64,000 nucleotides of DNA from Calvatia gigantea (Eukaryota > Basidiomycota > Agaricomycetes > Agaricales > Lycoperdaceae). The stretch is from assembly GCA_025093985.1 (NCBI GenBank), contig JACAAK010000005.1, positions 2,728,001-2,792,000 of the forward strand. The letters are read 5' to 3'. Position numbers and translations under genes: made by a program. Shown here piece after piece: positions 23,260-35,243 of this stretch. Under the pieces are notes generated by a model. It saw only the letters and a list, made by a program, of their open reading frames with translations, ran no database searches and was not told the DNA's origin. Numbering within the stretch: the stretch's first letter is position 1; every line of letters starts with the position of its first letter.

Positions 23260-25580
23260 GTCTCGATCCTAGGAACAAGCCGTGGCAGCAGGAAAGTGGC
23301 ACATTGAGGATTCTAAGTTGATTGTCAACTTTTAGCGAGTACCCTACCTCACATAGCGGGTTTAACGAGCGCCCGATCGAGGCCTCAAATAATTTCTCGA
23401 TCACTTTCCTCGTGCTGGTTATAGTGAAAAAAAGGGCCGAGTGTGAGTGCGATAGCGATCGACGAGCGCACACATGAGCAATTGCAAGATCATAGAAATG
23501 GTCGTCCGGGGATCTTAAGAAACACATGCATGGCCAAGACGTACTTGGAAATTGCGGGGGCGAAGAAGTCGAAGAACAAGTAATCAAAAGATGGAAAGTT
23601 GAGAACGGCAAAATCTTCGTGTTTCAGCCAACGAAAGCGGAAGGGTTATGAGAATATGTCTCATTACTGAGGCGATCTCGCCCTAGTAAATCGTAAGGAT
23701 TTTGGGGAAAAGAAGAGGATACACTAAGGACCAACGCGGCGGAATATAACGGGGGATGCAGCGCACTCGAGTGTATCTCGTCGGCACGCCCCCCAACAAG
23801 GAGGAGTCATAGATCATTCGCCTGTCTGGAAAATCATAACTCCGCCACTATGCCACTCCTCGGAAGCCAGTCACGCCCGATTCCCGTCGAACTCAACCCT
23901 CCTTTCCCTTCTTTTCTTGATAGTAGGCGTAGGATGCAAAATTCTGTGGAATTGGAATGGAGGCAAGAGCTAGCGTGTTGAGCTACCCCACTAACCCCCT
24001 CCGCCCCCAACACAATCTGGCATCGGGGTTGATGACTGTTGCTTCGTTAGACGTCGGGTGGGCGTCGCTTGGATAATTCTTGTATGCAAGGTTAATCCAT
24101 ACCATTAGCACGCTACCCAGTAATTTTCAGTGGGTTGGATCTTAATCGACATTCGCATCCCGCATTACACCCGAATCGACAGTCGGATGTCTCTCAAAAG
24201 GCTTGGCTCGATACGTAATCTCTTTCGCCACCTGACCAATTGTCTCTGCCAACGATCTCATTCCTTCGCAGTCCTGTATTTCACCAAATATCTACAGACA
24301 ACAACTATTTCTGTCTACGGCCGATAAGAGCTCAACCTGGAAATTAAGAGACACAGCGGAGTCCATCTCAAGGATAGGCAGCAGCAAGTCTCCTCGAAGC
24401 GCCGAAGGTAGCCCATTATCCCGACGCCTGTCAGCTTTCCAAACCAGGAGGAGAATCGCCCATATTCCATACATCGACAGTGTCAGTGTCAGCCACTGCC
24501 TTCATGATCATGTCCTAAATTTACCCGCTGTGTGCCTATTTTTAGGTCATGATTGTCCCGTGTTTTGAAAATGCACCCCGAAGGCGGTCTGAGGCGATAC
24601 ACAAATCAGACCTTGCGGTAAAGGGGAGTATTATTGACTTTGGCACAGGTAGTTTATGTGGCGCCCGCCTTCCTTCATCTAAATCCCACTCTACTCGATT
24701 GCAGGTGATGGTTATTCTGGGTGAAGAGAAGCTGGGAAACTCACGCCTAACACATGCGCTAAAAACATTGCAATTCCCGAGGTTCACAATTCTCCGCGGT
24801 CATCGCTGCTGTTTGTAGTCTCCTACCACATGTTTTGACTGCTGAATTGTATATACGAATCTCGTTTCTTGAGCATTTCCTTTTCACGATTGTCCAAGTG
24901 GAGCGGAAGAGAAGGTTGATGATGGCGCAATTACGAGAAGCCCAGGTCCGGCTATTTGATCAAGCTCCCCATCTTCGGGATCATGATGGAGCATGGAACT
25001 CCAGAGCAGAGCCCAGGGCATTCTGTTTGATGAATTTCCTGTCACACCAATAATCGGGGATTGAACCTCCCCAGTTAGCAAAGCCGGAGACAAGCTGAGA
25101 GTGGGGTATATGAAGTGGGACGTTTCGGGTTGGCAATAATAGTTTCCGTAGTCTGAGGCTATGAGTTGCTCCGGCAATACTTGGAGACCTCAGACGGTAA
25201 GAGATTGAAAATAATTGAAGATCAACAGCACGCCGTGGAAAAGTGAAGGTTGGTGCTGTTGGCTATTCTTGGGACCGGCGCGAAAGTGCCTTTTTGGGTC
25301 CAATCTCATGTCGCATTGCTCAAAATTTTGCAGCAAAAATGGAAAACCGATTATGGGTTTTTGTTCTGAGGGTTTGCAAAACAATGGGGTCTGAAAGCGG
25401 AGATGGAGGGATCGGCTATATCGAGACTTCTGAAGCCAGGCTGCATTGGCGATCCTTCCTCTCCCCCGGTTTCACGAACACTCAATTCAAAGCATAATTA
25501 ACCACCCCATGATCCATGTAACAGACAAATAGGAAATAATTGGTCCAGATGGAACACAAGCAAACAAGGCCCTTCCGGCG
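23260..25580. other. Intergenic region upstream of hydrophobin 2
   Basis: I see no supported gene. The part around 24.83-24.95 kb is a diverged copy of the DNA at 18.89-18.97 kb upstream of hydrophobin 1. The 35-bp block that hydrophobins 1 and 3 share at about -225 to -260 is not visible here at the matching distance. Confidence 0.5.
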
Positions 25581-25587
25581 TATAAAA
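25581..25587 (+). promoter_or_regulatory. TATA box of hydrophobin 2
   Basis: TATAAAA lies exactly 83 bp before the ATG at 25664, the same spacing as in hydrophobin 1. It is followed by the leader segment shared by the three hydrophobin genes. Confidence 0.7.
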
Positions 25588-25663
25588 GTGCGCCAGTTTC
25601 GTTTCAAGTCTTCAGCTCAGAAGCCTCACTCGCATTCTAAAGCACCAACCAGCCCCTTTAAAC

Positions 25664-26115
25664 ATGTTCGCTCGCGCTGCTACTGTCTTCACCCTCTCTG
25701 CCCTTGCTGCAGCTACCGTTCTCCCTCGCGGTGGCGCCCCCCCTGCTAGTCAATGCAATACTGGATCCCTCCAGTGCTGTAGGCACCGTTGTTCTTCATG
25801 AAGGCGAACACATTTTCATGATTTTCTTACAGGCAACAGTGTTCAGTCTGCTGACAGCTCAACCGTCGGTGTCATTGCTGCCCTTCTCGGCATTGTTCTT
25901 GGTCCGGTTGAAGGTCTCGTTGGCCTTACCTGCAGCCCGATCACCGTCATTGGTGCTGGTGGTACCTCCTGGTAGGTAACCATTCAGTCAGAAAAAAATC
26001 AACTGCTTACCAGGCCGTTGTATCCGATAGCTCTGCTCAACCTGTCTGCTGCACTGGCAACAATTTCTCTGGCCTCCTCGTCATTGGCTGCAGCCCCGTC
26101 AACCTCAACCTCTAA
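25664..26115 (+). CDS. Class I hydrophobin (copy 2)
   Basis: A secreted rodlet-forming cell-wall protein. Three exons (25664-25778, 25833-25971, 26031-26115) encode 112 residues. A short signal peptide ([20 protein letters not shown]) precedes the mature part. The eight Cys keep the class I order, with [35 protein letters not shown] and [10 protein letters not shown]. It is nearly identical to copy 1 in the C-terminal half and differs in the leader and in the loop after the first CC pair ([12 protein letters not shown]). Intron positions match copies 1 and 3 exactly. It probably arose with copy 1 by tandem duplication of a block that also carried the Artemis-like gene. Confidence 0.96.
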
Positions 26116-28097
26116 GCGTTTTGGGGAAGTGGTATCAGGGAGTAGTGGATACAAGAGTTCGAGTAGTATTCGCTTGACCGTATGACACATGAATCAAGAA
26201 ATATTATGCATAACTATGGTTGTCCTTATTGTGGAAAGTCGTTATGTGGCAGGCGATTCCTCGCGCACAAACATTATCCTGATGATGATGCCCTATAAAT
26301 TCCTCAACACTATGAAGTCGGGCCTCTGGTTTTCAGCTTTCACCCGACTAAATATATCTACTGGCTAGAAGAAAGACGGGGGCTCCCGTGGAAGTAGTGT
26401 TGCCGTCGGCTCGGGCGCTTAGCCTTAATACGTGGAAGCCATAATAGGGAACCTTAGAATAGACTGATCCGAACTGCGCATGGATAACAAAATACAAGCT
26501 CTAGTGTGCTAGATCATTGACATTTGCTTCATTTTGCATCATTGTACTGGGGGGTTGAGACTTTGGCTTAAGAACTCTTTCATCAATACCAAATGAATAC
26601 GGGCGCAATGAGAGTATCCTGTGGGATGTCAGGTTAGGGTAAGGCGGGATGAGAATAACACAGCGATTGGATCTGGGGGAGCAGTTGCGTTGTTGGTTTT
26701 ACTGAAGTATGTCATTCGTCGCTCTGTTATCCGTGGTTGGAGCATCTTCTCTTTCCTCCGAGGGGCTTTCTTCAACGACAAACGGCGCTTCTCGGAAGAG
26801 TGGGATTCTCACTCGATATGACGCAGAGGACGTCACAGTCTATGTGGAGCATGTGAAAGAAAGACAGGAGCGGATAGCAGTGCGGCGAAAGAGGGGTACT
26901 CTAAGTTATTAACTTAGGCCCATCAATCATCCAAGAGCATGTTGGCATGTCTGGGTGGGGAGGTGGGTCCGCGGCCATTCGAGTTTCTGATTCCGACTGT
27001 CCCCGTTTTTCGTTCCTCAGCACGATGCTGCGGCCATATCCTCTTGCACGAATGATCTGACATGGGGCGATTGAGTAACACATCGTGATATTATTTGGAA
27101 GGATTATGCTTCCACACCCACCATACCCCGCGCTATACTGTCCAAGAACTTGAATCTCGTTTGGAGATGCAATCATCACCGGATGGCGCCGACCGAACTC
27201 ATTGGCAACCTTTGTCACCGTTCCCAATTTCATACAATACGTGGTCGACGGTTCTGGTTATGGATAGTGGAAGCGAGCCCCCACCGAAGCATCAGACAAC
27301 CTCGCAGTTCGTATCCAGTTCTTCGGCTAAAATTCAAGTCTACTCTGCATGGTCTACTGGCCTGCGAAAACCGGGTGCGCTTCAGGCTTCCCGCCCTTCC
27401 TGGTCAGTGGAGGATGGTGGTCGTTGCTCCGGCACCAGAAGTATTGTAACATGGACCAAAAATCTACGACTTCCCAAGGGCCCGCCAAGGCGTGTCTGAA
27501 CCCCGCAGCAGATTACAGTCTGGGGATCTTTGAGGTGAGCGGGGGCTGCCATCACAGTTACGACACTACAGACTGGTGGGAGGATCACATCCCTCGGTCA
27601 TCCAACTAGACCCCGACCCAGGGCCCGGCAACCCAGTTGCTGAAGTCTTGGAACCTGACAGCATCAAAAGGATGTTAAGGCAGCACTCTGATTTAGAGCA
27701 AGAAGGACTCAGGAAATAGGCGCGATCTGACAAGGCATTCATCCCTCACAGCCGCTTCGAATGTCGAAGGATCAGTATATATGTTTTACGCAATACCCAT
27801 GGCATGGCAGTAAGGATAGCATTCTTCTTACCGCGCTTCAACATTTTCCACACTTTCTGTTAAGATTGGGTTATCTGAGATGACTCGATTGTTTCTGTTC
27901 GCCGCGCTTGGTCAAATTGAATTCTCACTGAATATGGCGGTCCAGAATACAATATATGCATGTATGTGTTGAGACAACGAAACACACTGTGTCTAGAACG
28001 GAAAAATACAGTTGCCCAAAACAGTTCAGCAAGAAACTTCACAGCGATACGAATAAAATACCGAGTAGCACTAACACGAGCCCGAAAAAGAAATCGA
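26116..28097. other. Intergenic region between hydrophobin 2 and the Artemis-like gene
   Basis: I see no supported gene. Open frames of 80-135 codons at 26.6-27.6 kb occur in several frames on both strands at once and show no recognisable motif, so I did not call them. Confidence 0.45.
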
Positions 28098-30933
28098 TTA
28101 AAAGGCGTATTCACTCGACTGCGAGTCTGCACACTTAAGGGGGGGAAGTATGACCGGCTGCCCACTTGCTACTGCCGCCCGCGCCGCATCCGCCAAATCC
28201 CGGCTCCTGTTCCAATCCATCCCACCGTCATCGTATTCTATGGCATCGAACACTGATATGGTGGGATCACTTGTAAGAGCACCTGCCTCTCCTTGCCTTC
28301 TCAACTTCGCCATTGCTTGAGCATACGACTCCTTTGCCTCCAATATGACATATCGTGCAACCAATCTCGCCCGTTTGGCTGCATACGAAGGTGCCACAGA
28401 GCCCGGGCGTGACTGCGCAAGGCGTTCCCCAATTTTGATCCTCTGAAGGTAACTCTGTAATCGCCGGGACCGATGTGAGGGCGAAGACCGAAGGAAAGCC
28501 GAACCCTGAGAAGGTGACTTGGATTTGGGCGATCTAGGTCCTACTGGGAGACAGCCGACGTCAGGCGAAGAACGGAGTGACAACTGCGGGACAACCGGCA
28601 CAACAGTGCACGGGCGGCGATTTGGGTTAGGAATAGAAGCTGTCAACGTTTCAGATAATCGGTTTTTTCGTTCCATCAATGGAGATTTGGGGTGGTATTT
28701 TTCTGGGAATTTCAATTCCGACTTTGACTTCGGCTTTGACGTGGACGGTGGGAAGATCGTGCGCAGCGGGGGGAATGAATGGAGACGTATGGGTGATGCA
28801 AGGCTGTTGTTCAATCCTAGATCATGTCGTTTATGCGGCCTACTGGAGCGATGCGTAGGAGTGGGAGTCGCCAATTGACGTTCTCGTCTGACAGGACTCT
28901 TCTCAGTCGAACGGAATGGACTTGACACTGGAGTAAGTGGAGAGATGCCCGGGAACCGCTTTTTGAGAGGTGAGAGGGGCTTTGATGAACCAAGAAGATC
29001 AGAAGTGGTTTGAGAACTTGCTTGATCAGATACTGGTGAGGATAACCACCACGACGTTGCTTTCTCATCGATGCCAGCGAGATTCGCGAACAATTGATGG
29101 GCTGTCCGACCCCGTTCGTCATCACCGTCATCGTCGTCATCAGTATCTTCGTCACTCGCGTAACGCAATCCTTCCAAAGCCTTCTGTTTCCCTTTACCCA
29201 TAGCTATGACGGCCGATGAAGCGCCGAGGGGGTGAGATACTCCCAACAACCGGTCCACCACTACCCTCTCCAATGGTTTAAGGTATTCTCGTGCGACTTC
29301 CAACTTCCTTCGGACACTACCACTGTCTGCCCAACGTAGAGCCGTATCAGCCACATCACCACCGCCCATAATGTTCTTGATATTGACATCCTCATCTTCT
29401 TGAAGTGGATCGAATTCAAAGGGGGGTATCTTCTCGACGGGCCTGGTGACAAGGACTTGCAAACAGTCTTCAAACATACGGTCGATACATAGCCAGTCTA
29501 GGCCTTGCAATCGTGGGTCAAGAGTATTGGGGATAATCCGTTTCGGATGAAAAAGCGATACGAAATCTCTGAGCTCTGGGAGCGTCGAATGTCTTGAAAG
29601 CGGAACAAGCTGCGGTAACAATGAGCTTTGCCTCAGCTCGGTCGTAAACTCAATAACTTACCAGGTGGTTGACTGTCGTTCCCTCGGTCAACTGGCGTTT
29701 GGTATCTTTGAGGTACAGGTCCCAGCTCATGGTCCCCATCGTGACAGGATTGACATACACGACGCGTCGGCCTAGACGGCTAATCACATTTTCGTATGTC
29801 CCGTCTTCGTTGTCGACCCACACATGATCGCACCGGTGAAAACGTTCACACGCATGGAACCTGGTACATGTAGGATCGCGGGTCACAACAAGGCGCATAT
29901 ATGGGTCGGAGGTGTTTTGGTATATATTATACTTGTAACGGTCGACATGAATCTGGCGGGGATGTGAATCACTGGGTAACAGAAATGGACAAGGTAGGCC
30001 TACCTTGGATTGAAAAGCCTTCGCAACTGCCTTCAAGATATCCTCATATCCCCAGGTCCATGAATTAATGTAAAAATACACGTTGGGAGGAAAAAGCTTC
30101 ATGAGTTCTATTAAGCCGTTCGTAGCTTCTTGCTACAGCCAAGCGTGAGACTTCAGCCGGTAGGCCCTTAGTTTAAAGAACTCACCTTGGTCGGGACATC
30201 GAGAGGTGAAAATACACATGCGGTATCTAGGTATATGCATTCGAGAACTTGATGCAAAGGTCCGTCTGATGAGGAATGTAGGTAGGGTTGGAGGAAAGGA
30301 TTGCGGCTAAGAGACTCGAGGAACCAGGGCTCGGCGCGGAAGTCGCCTGTATGCAGAACGGCACCTTGAGGCCCTCAATAAGATACCTGAAAGCAAAGTG
30401 AAGGTTAGATTGGCTCGCCAATGCGCATATAGTACCGACATGACAGCTCCCGGGCAATGATTAGCATCGAGCGCAGTGATAACAACCCTTTCATCATTAG
30501 AAAGCTCGTAAGTGGTTGGCGTATGCAGGTAGATGGGTTTCTAAACGCAAGGGATCAAACCAGGGGCTACGCTTTAGGGCGGGGGCCATCGTACCAGAAG
30601 GTCTCTGGAGCCCTGATAATAGGGCATCGCGGGATCGCGAATTGAATCAATTTTGAGGTGCGCATATGTTCTGACACTCTGAGCTCGCAACTCCGTTTCT
30701 TTCAGTTCGCGCTCAGCATAAACTTCATGGCGCAGCAACATCTCTTTCGCGTCATGAGAGCAAACCACGACATAGCCGAATGTTTTTGCAGAGAGGCCAT
30801 TTATATGGTCAGAATGCGTATGTGTGAGCAGATGCAAAGCTGGTGCTGTCTCTTGGTCAACTGGTGTTGCGAAATCATCGACCTTTATTCTGTAAGGCAG
30901 AACAAACGAGTTGTAGGGCGTTCCTGTAGGCAT
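28098..30933 (-). CDS. DNA-repair metallo-beta-lactamase, SNM1/PSO2/Artemis family
   Basis: Nucleases of this family process cross-linked or hairpin DNA ends in the nucleus. Six exons in transcription order: 30933-30595, 30540-30440, 30386-30186, 30132-30004, 29952-29662 and 29609-28098, about 857 residues. Seen: MPTGTPYNSFVLPYRIKVDD, the metal motif HTHSDH (about residue 40), ALDANHCPGAVM, LHTGDFRAEPWFLES, YLDTACVFSP, and the DRMBL-type C-terminal core HSTLPELRDFVSLFHPKRIIPNT. A long disordered, basic, Ser/Pro-rich tail of about 400 residues follows, unusual for PSO2 but seen in Artemis-like proteins. One base appears missing near 30363: LIEGLK and AVLHTGDF are in different frames where GGT is expected but GT is present. 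The next in-frame upstream codons reach a stop without another ATG. It is divergent from the MYND gene. Confidence 0.87.
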
Positions 30934-31166
30934 GTGGTATTGTCGTGGTAGTGGACCAAACCCGGTGCTATCGAGTCATGGTCGTGGTAGATCTCGAGAG
31001 AACACTCCAACTCCATGGGAATAATCAACAGGGGTCACAGCACACGACATCGTCACGTGTTTCGTGACCATCGCGCATGCGGACAAATTCATGACGAGAT
31101 GACGAACAGCCTTCGAATTCCACGACCACAGCTAAATCTCTAATCTTTACCACCATCCAGACATCC
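30934..31166. promoter_or_regulatory. Shared promoter region of the Artemis-like and MYND genes
   Basis: These 233 bp separate head-to-head start codons. No clear TATA box is visible. The call rests on position only. Confidence 0.4.
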
Positions 31167-32527
31167 ATGGCCACTACACAGCAAGGTCTGACTCGAGAGG
31201 ATATTATGCATATCCTCAAAGGGATGAACATAGATCTTTCCCGCAACTCAAAGCTCAGCCTTTCCAAGCTGGATGATCATCTCGGCAAAGCTCTCGACGC
31301 CGCACAGCGATTTTCGAGCATATTTCCCGACGTACAAAGGGGCATCAACCTTTCCAAGTACCCCCGATGGAAGAAGAGAGCGCCTGTAGTAGACGCATTC
31401 ACTCGTCGTACGTGGGGGGCAATATTCCAGGACAACAATAGAGGTTTTGATGATCCGCGCCAAATCGCTTTCGCTAGGATGAATCAGCTCATCCCTGATA
31501 TTGGGAAAGAGATGGACAAGAAGAAGCTTGGGTATGTTGTCCTCAAAGATAACGCCACATTCAGAGCCTTAATCATCAGGGTAGGTATCTCTGCGCTATT
31601 GCACTCTGGCCCAGACTGATGACGCAACACAGTTTTTCTCAATATACGAGATCAATGAGAAAACCCCTCTTGTCCTCGTCAACTATTCGACCCTTGATGA
31701 AGAAACTGAAGAGGAACTTGATGAGGCCATTGTGGATTCTAGTCCGGAAGAGCAGCGCGGCAGGGCGTACCAGATGACGGAAGTGGAGCAGAACCTGCTC
31801 GTCAAAATGTTGGTCCGTCAACCGGAACCATATCTCGCCTGACTTCAGGATACCATTGGATGCTATTGATGAGGATAGCGAGCCCAGTTTTATTCTTCCA
31901 ATAGGCGGCCTTAACATGAAGGATATGGCTCGATTGAACAGGATCCAGGGTTGCATTCTGTGTGGAGAAAAAACCCATAATACCTGTTCCGCGTGTCTCT
32001 ACTCTCAATATTGTAGCAAAGGTGGGTGTATCCTTCAATCCCTCTCCCTGTTCGACACAACTGATCTCATCATAGAACATCAGAGGGAAGACTGGAAATC
32101 CCATAGAGCCCTCTGCAAGGCCCTCTCCACAGGGAAATGGTTCTCCGTAAGCCTTGAACCCAACCCCTTCTCGGCCATGATGTCGAGGATGTATAAGACG
32201 AGTATCAATCGCTACGACGACGGAGACGACACCGGCATCCCCGATAACGCAGAATGGGATGATGTCCCACCCAACTATTACGACAACGAGTACTACCTCG
32301 TTAAAGTCCAGCTCCCCGTGGGTGGTGAAGCTAACCAGATGCTCGTTTACGACCGCTTCAAGACGATCGAGCTCCACCTTACAGAGCTCAAGAATCCCGA
32401 GGCATTTACTATGGCTCTCCTCGTTTCAGGTGGCGAGGCAAAGATATATCGGTGGGTGCGTCGCGAAGGGGATTGGGATTGGAAGATCTGTTTCGACCGC
32501 GCTCCTGATCACGTTCCGACTTGGTAG
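31167..32527 (+). CDS. MYND-type zinc-finger protein
   Basis: Function unknown; MYND fingers mediate protein contacts. Four exons: 31167-31580, 31633-31808, 31849-32021 and 32076-32527, coding for 404 residues. The N-terminal 140 residues are helical and charged and resemble no domain I know. The MYND finger lies at about residues 215-255: CILC, then CSACLYSQYC, then SKEHQREDW and HRALC. The sixth ligand, normally Cys, is His (EHQRED where ECQRED is usual); His can still bind zinc. The C-terminus after the finger is acidic, then mixed. The intron at 31809-31848 is only 40 nt, but it is needed for the frame and has a CTGAC branch-like motif. Reading through intron 3 is also in frame. Confidence 0.8.
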
Positions 32528-32783
32528 AAAGTTCCGTTGCGTGTTGCATAGTCATGTATTGTTAAATACTCGCCCCCTGCTTTTACAATGTTACGTCCGG
32601 TGTTGCTCCGACATAGAGAATGTGTGTTTGTGATTCTTTCGACCATTGTGATTGACCATCACAAGAACAAGATGTTTGTATCCGGGGCTGGCGGAGGGAT
32701 CCATATATTAGCCCACGTGCACGGTTAATCCCAGACAAAGTGATCGGGTCACTTATGTCCTTACCAATATCTCTCTCATCATA

Positions 32784-34484
32784 ATGTCTTGTACTGGCCA
32801 CTCGTGTCCTCTTTGTGGTTCCGTATCTACAAAATATTCAGAATCACAACCAGTCAGCCAAGCAGAGAAAATCTGTCAGCTTTTCGACAAAGCCCAACAC
32901 TTGGATAGCGCCATGAAGACCCTAGCTGAAGTGAGGATTTCAACTCTCCAACAAATCAACGCCATCCGTTCCCCACCAAACTCACTCCCGAACGAACTCC
33001 TCGCCTACATATTCAACTTGGCGTGTCCTCACATCGATTTCAGCAAGCGGGCATTCTGCGAATCCGACGATGACGACGACTTCTTCGACGGTCTTTCAGA
33101 CAACGCATCAGACACATACCCAAAGCCAAGGAACAAGCACGACCTGAGCCACCGTTATATGCCACTCACCCTCAGCGCAGTGTGTGGTCGTTGGAGAGAA
33201 GTGGCATTGTCTTCGCCAGAACTTTGGTCAACGTTCGCTATAGAAGTTATCGGCTGGAAACTGAAAACGCAGGTCCCTCTCCTTCGCTCCTACCTGATCA
33301 ACACGGGACCTCTTCCCTTCTCACTCGATTTGGATATACGACTACAGCAGTGTGTATATATTGAAAGACACGACGACCATGCTCCTGTATACGAATGGGG
33401 AGAACTCGAGCCCCTTGCGGATCTGATATTTCAAGAATTCCCGCAGAAGATACGGGCTCTACGCGTGGCGGGCGCACCTCCAGGGTGGATGTGTTTCTTG
33501 TCGCGACAGAGGTTTCCCAATTTACAGGACCTTACATTTGCTTGGGGTGAAGACATGGGGGACCCCACAACAGTAACCATAAAAGATGACGCATTTTTCA
33601 TACTCCCTGGGGATCCTCTTCATTTGAGTGGAGCCGCGTCCACGTTACGACCTACACCCGGCCTGCCACCTCTTACTACCCTCCACCTCCGTAACGTCTA
33701 CATCGACATTTGTGTTAGGATCCTCCTCTCATGCCCATACCTGATCGAATACCACTGTTACACGCCGCCTAATCCTCCTTCGACCCCCGTGGCCTCATCT
33801 CGCCGACCTGTTTGTATCAAGGAACCATTCACTCTTTCCAACCTCAAACGTTTCGGGTGGATCTCACCTGAAGGAGATGAATGGAACATCGCCCTCCTCG
33901 AAAACATCCGTGCACCAAACCTCGAAGAGCTCCAATGGTGCGGATTCCCAGAAGAGAGTATGGCGCCGGATGACGCAGATGTCGTATCCCGTTTCTTCTC
34001 CAACCTACCCAAAACCCTTCGTTCCTTGGTGTATTATGACTACAATTTCGGGTTTTTCGAAAACACGGAGGAATATCTGACTAATTGTCGACTTTTGTCC
34101 CACTTCCCTCACGTCCAATCGTTGGCATTCCATAAATGCTCGGGAAGCTTCATAAAGCCCGTCTTTAATCTCCTCTCCAACCGCACATCCGAAACGGAAT
34201 CCACGTTCTTGCTACCCCGCCTTGAGAGGATCGCGGTGCGTAATTACGAGGACGATGGAGAGGACATAGGAATAGCCCTGGTTGAGGTGTTGGAGATGAG
34301 GAGACTATTACTGCGAATCTCGCGTTTCACATTCGAAGCTATAGATTGCGAGGTTGTATGGAGTCATGACGCACAAGACGGGCTTAGAGAGTTGGCATAC
34401 GAATTTTCTCTCACTGTATTGGAGAAATCGCAAGAAAGGGTATACGCATACTTTACAGAGAGAGAACTGGCCTTGTTTTCCTAA
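32784..34484 (+). CDS. F-box/leucine-rich-like protein, intact copy
   Basis: F-box proteins recruit substrates to SCF ubiquitin ligases; in mushrooms they form large, rapidly changing families. This copy is one uninterrupted exon of 566 codons. An N-terminal CxxC-containing leader (HSCPLCGS) and a helix precede the F-box at about residues 67-150: PPNSLPNELLAYIFNLACP, then SAVCGRWREVALSSPELWS. The rest has irregular leucine-rich-like repeats (LPPLTTLHLRNVYIDIC, LEELQWCGFPEES). It is the only complete member of a local array; pseudogene copies follow at 35244 and 37887. Its substrate is unknown. Confidence 0.88.
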   Translation: MSCTGHSCPLCGSVSTKYSESQPVSQAEKICQLFDKAQHLDSAMKTLAEVRISTLQQINAIRSPPNSLPNELLAYIFNLACPHIDFSKRAFCESDDDDDFFDGLSDNASDTYPKPRNKHDLSHRYMPLTLSAVCGRWREVALSSPELWSTFAIEVIGWKLKTQVPLLRSYLINTGPLPFSLDLDIRLQQCVYIERHDDHAPVYEWGELEPLADLIFQEFPQKIRALRVAGAPPGWMCFLSRQRFPNLQDLTFAWGEDMGDPTTVTIKDDAFFILPGDPLHLSGAASTLRPTPGLPPLTTLHLRNVYIDICVRILLSCPYLIEYHCYTPPNPPSTPVASSRRPVCIKEPFTLSNLKRFGWISPEGDEWNIALLENIRAPNLEELQWCGFPEESMAPDDADVVSRFFSNLPKTLRSLVYYDYNFGFFENTEEYLTNCRLLSHFPHVQSLAFHKCSGSFIKPVFNLLSNRTSETESTFLLPRLERIAVRNYEDDGEDIGIALVEVLEMRRLLLRISRFTFEAIDCEVVWSHDAQDGLRELAYEFSLTVLEKSQERVYAYFTERELALFS

Positions 34485-34493
34485 CCTTGATCA

Positions 34494-35037
34494 TCAGTTA
34501 CAACTCGACCCCGACCTGAAACCCACCCATCGTACCTCTACTGGAAAGTCGACGGCAGCCTCCACAGGGGAAGCGATGATGGGCTCTGGGAAAGAGAGGG
34601 CGATGATAAGTTTGGCGAATTTTTGCTTGGGGTGCGAACTTGGTGTCTTTGAGGTTATGCACCTTTCAGGAAGATCCTTCTTGCCTCGCGACAAGAGGTT
34701 TCGATATTGCGTCCTGGAGAAACGAAGCCGGGGCTGCATATGCATGGGTGCCAGCGCCCATTCGGAAAGAGGAGGCAAGATTTCGGGATTGAGTTGAATT
34801 AGAGAGGTTCGGGCATGCGGGGAAGAGAATCGAGAAGTGGGAATATGAGAACGGCTGCTGAGAGGAGATTGGTGTTCAGAGAATGCGAAAATGGAAGAAT
34901 TAAGAACCTGTATTTCGTCATATCTACGACGCCATTTCTGTAGTACGGGGCTGTGGATATCTGAAGTTAAATATCCTTGCGAGAAGTACAGAAACTCACC
35001 TGAAACTCTGAAAGAAACTACCAACCCAAGATGTCAT
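34494..35037 (-). CDS. Small unidentified protein, convergent with the F-box gene
   Basis: Two exons (35037-35000 and 34950-34494) joined by a canonical intron give 164 residues starting MTSWVGSFFQSFSPVLQKW. The 5' part is helical and basic (KWRRRYDEIQ) and the middle is Ser/Pro-rich. I do not recognise the family. Support comes from duplication: downstream of the F-box pseudogenes (about 37.0-37.2 kb and 41.1-41.3 kb) the same strand holds decayed versions, for example LLLLGRKYLPGRCL near 41.2 kb against LLSRGKKDLPERCI here. It ends 9 bp from the F-box stop. A stable, repeated partner of the F-box gene is suggestive but not proof of coding. Confidence 0.45.
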
Positions 35038-35243
35038 TTATTCCTTTGTCCAGAAAATGAATACGACAAGTGTCAGGACCCAGGATATCGAGGCAAGGAG
35101 GCCCTCACTTACCACAGCTGTGGCTAGGCTAGTACCCAGTCCCCACGTGGGCAAGATGTGGAGGCTTTTCCCAGGACCAAAAATATTCTTCTCGTCCTCC
35201 TGGAGATTCAATCTTCAGTCGCCACTATTCAACGCTTACTTAT

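Noticed and set aside
27095..27609. Several overlapping frames on the plus strand and one opposite at 26901-27233
   Set aside because: All three plus-strand frames are open at once, which reflects base composition rather than a gene; no motif seen.
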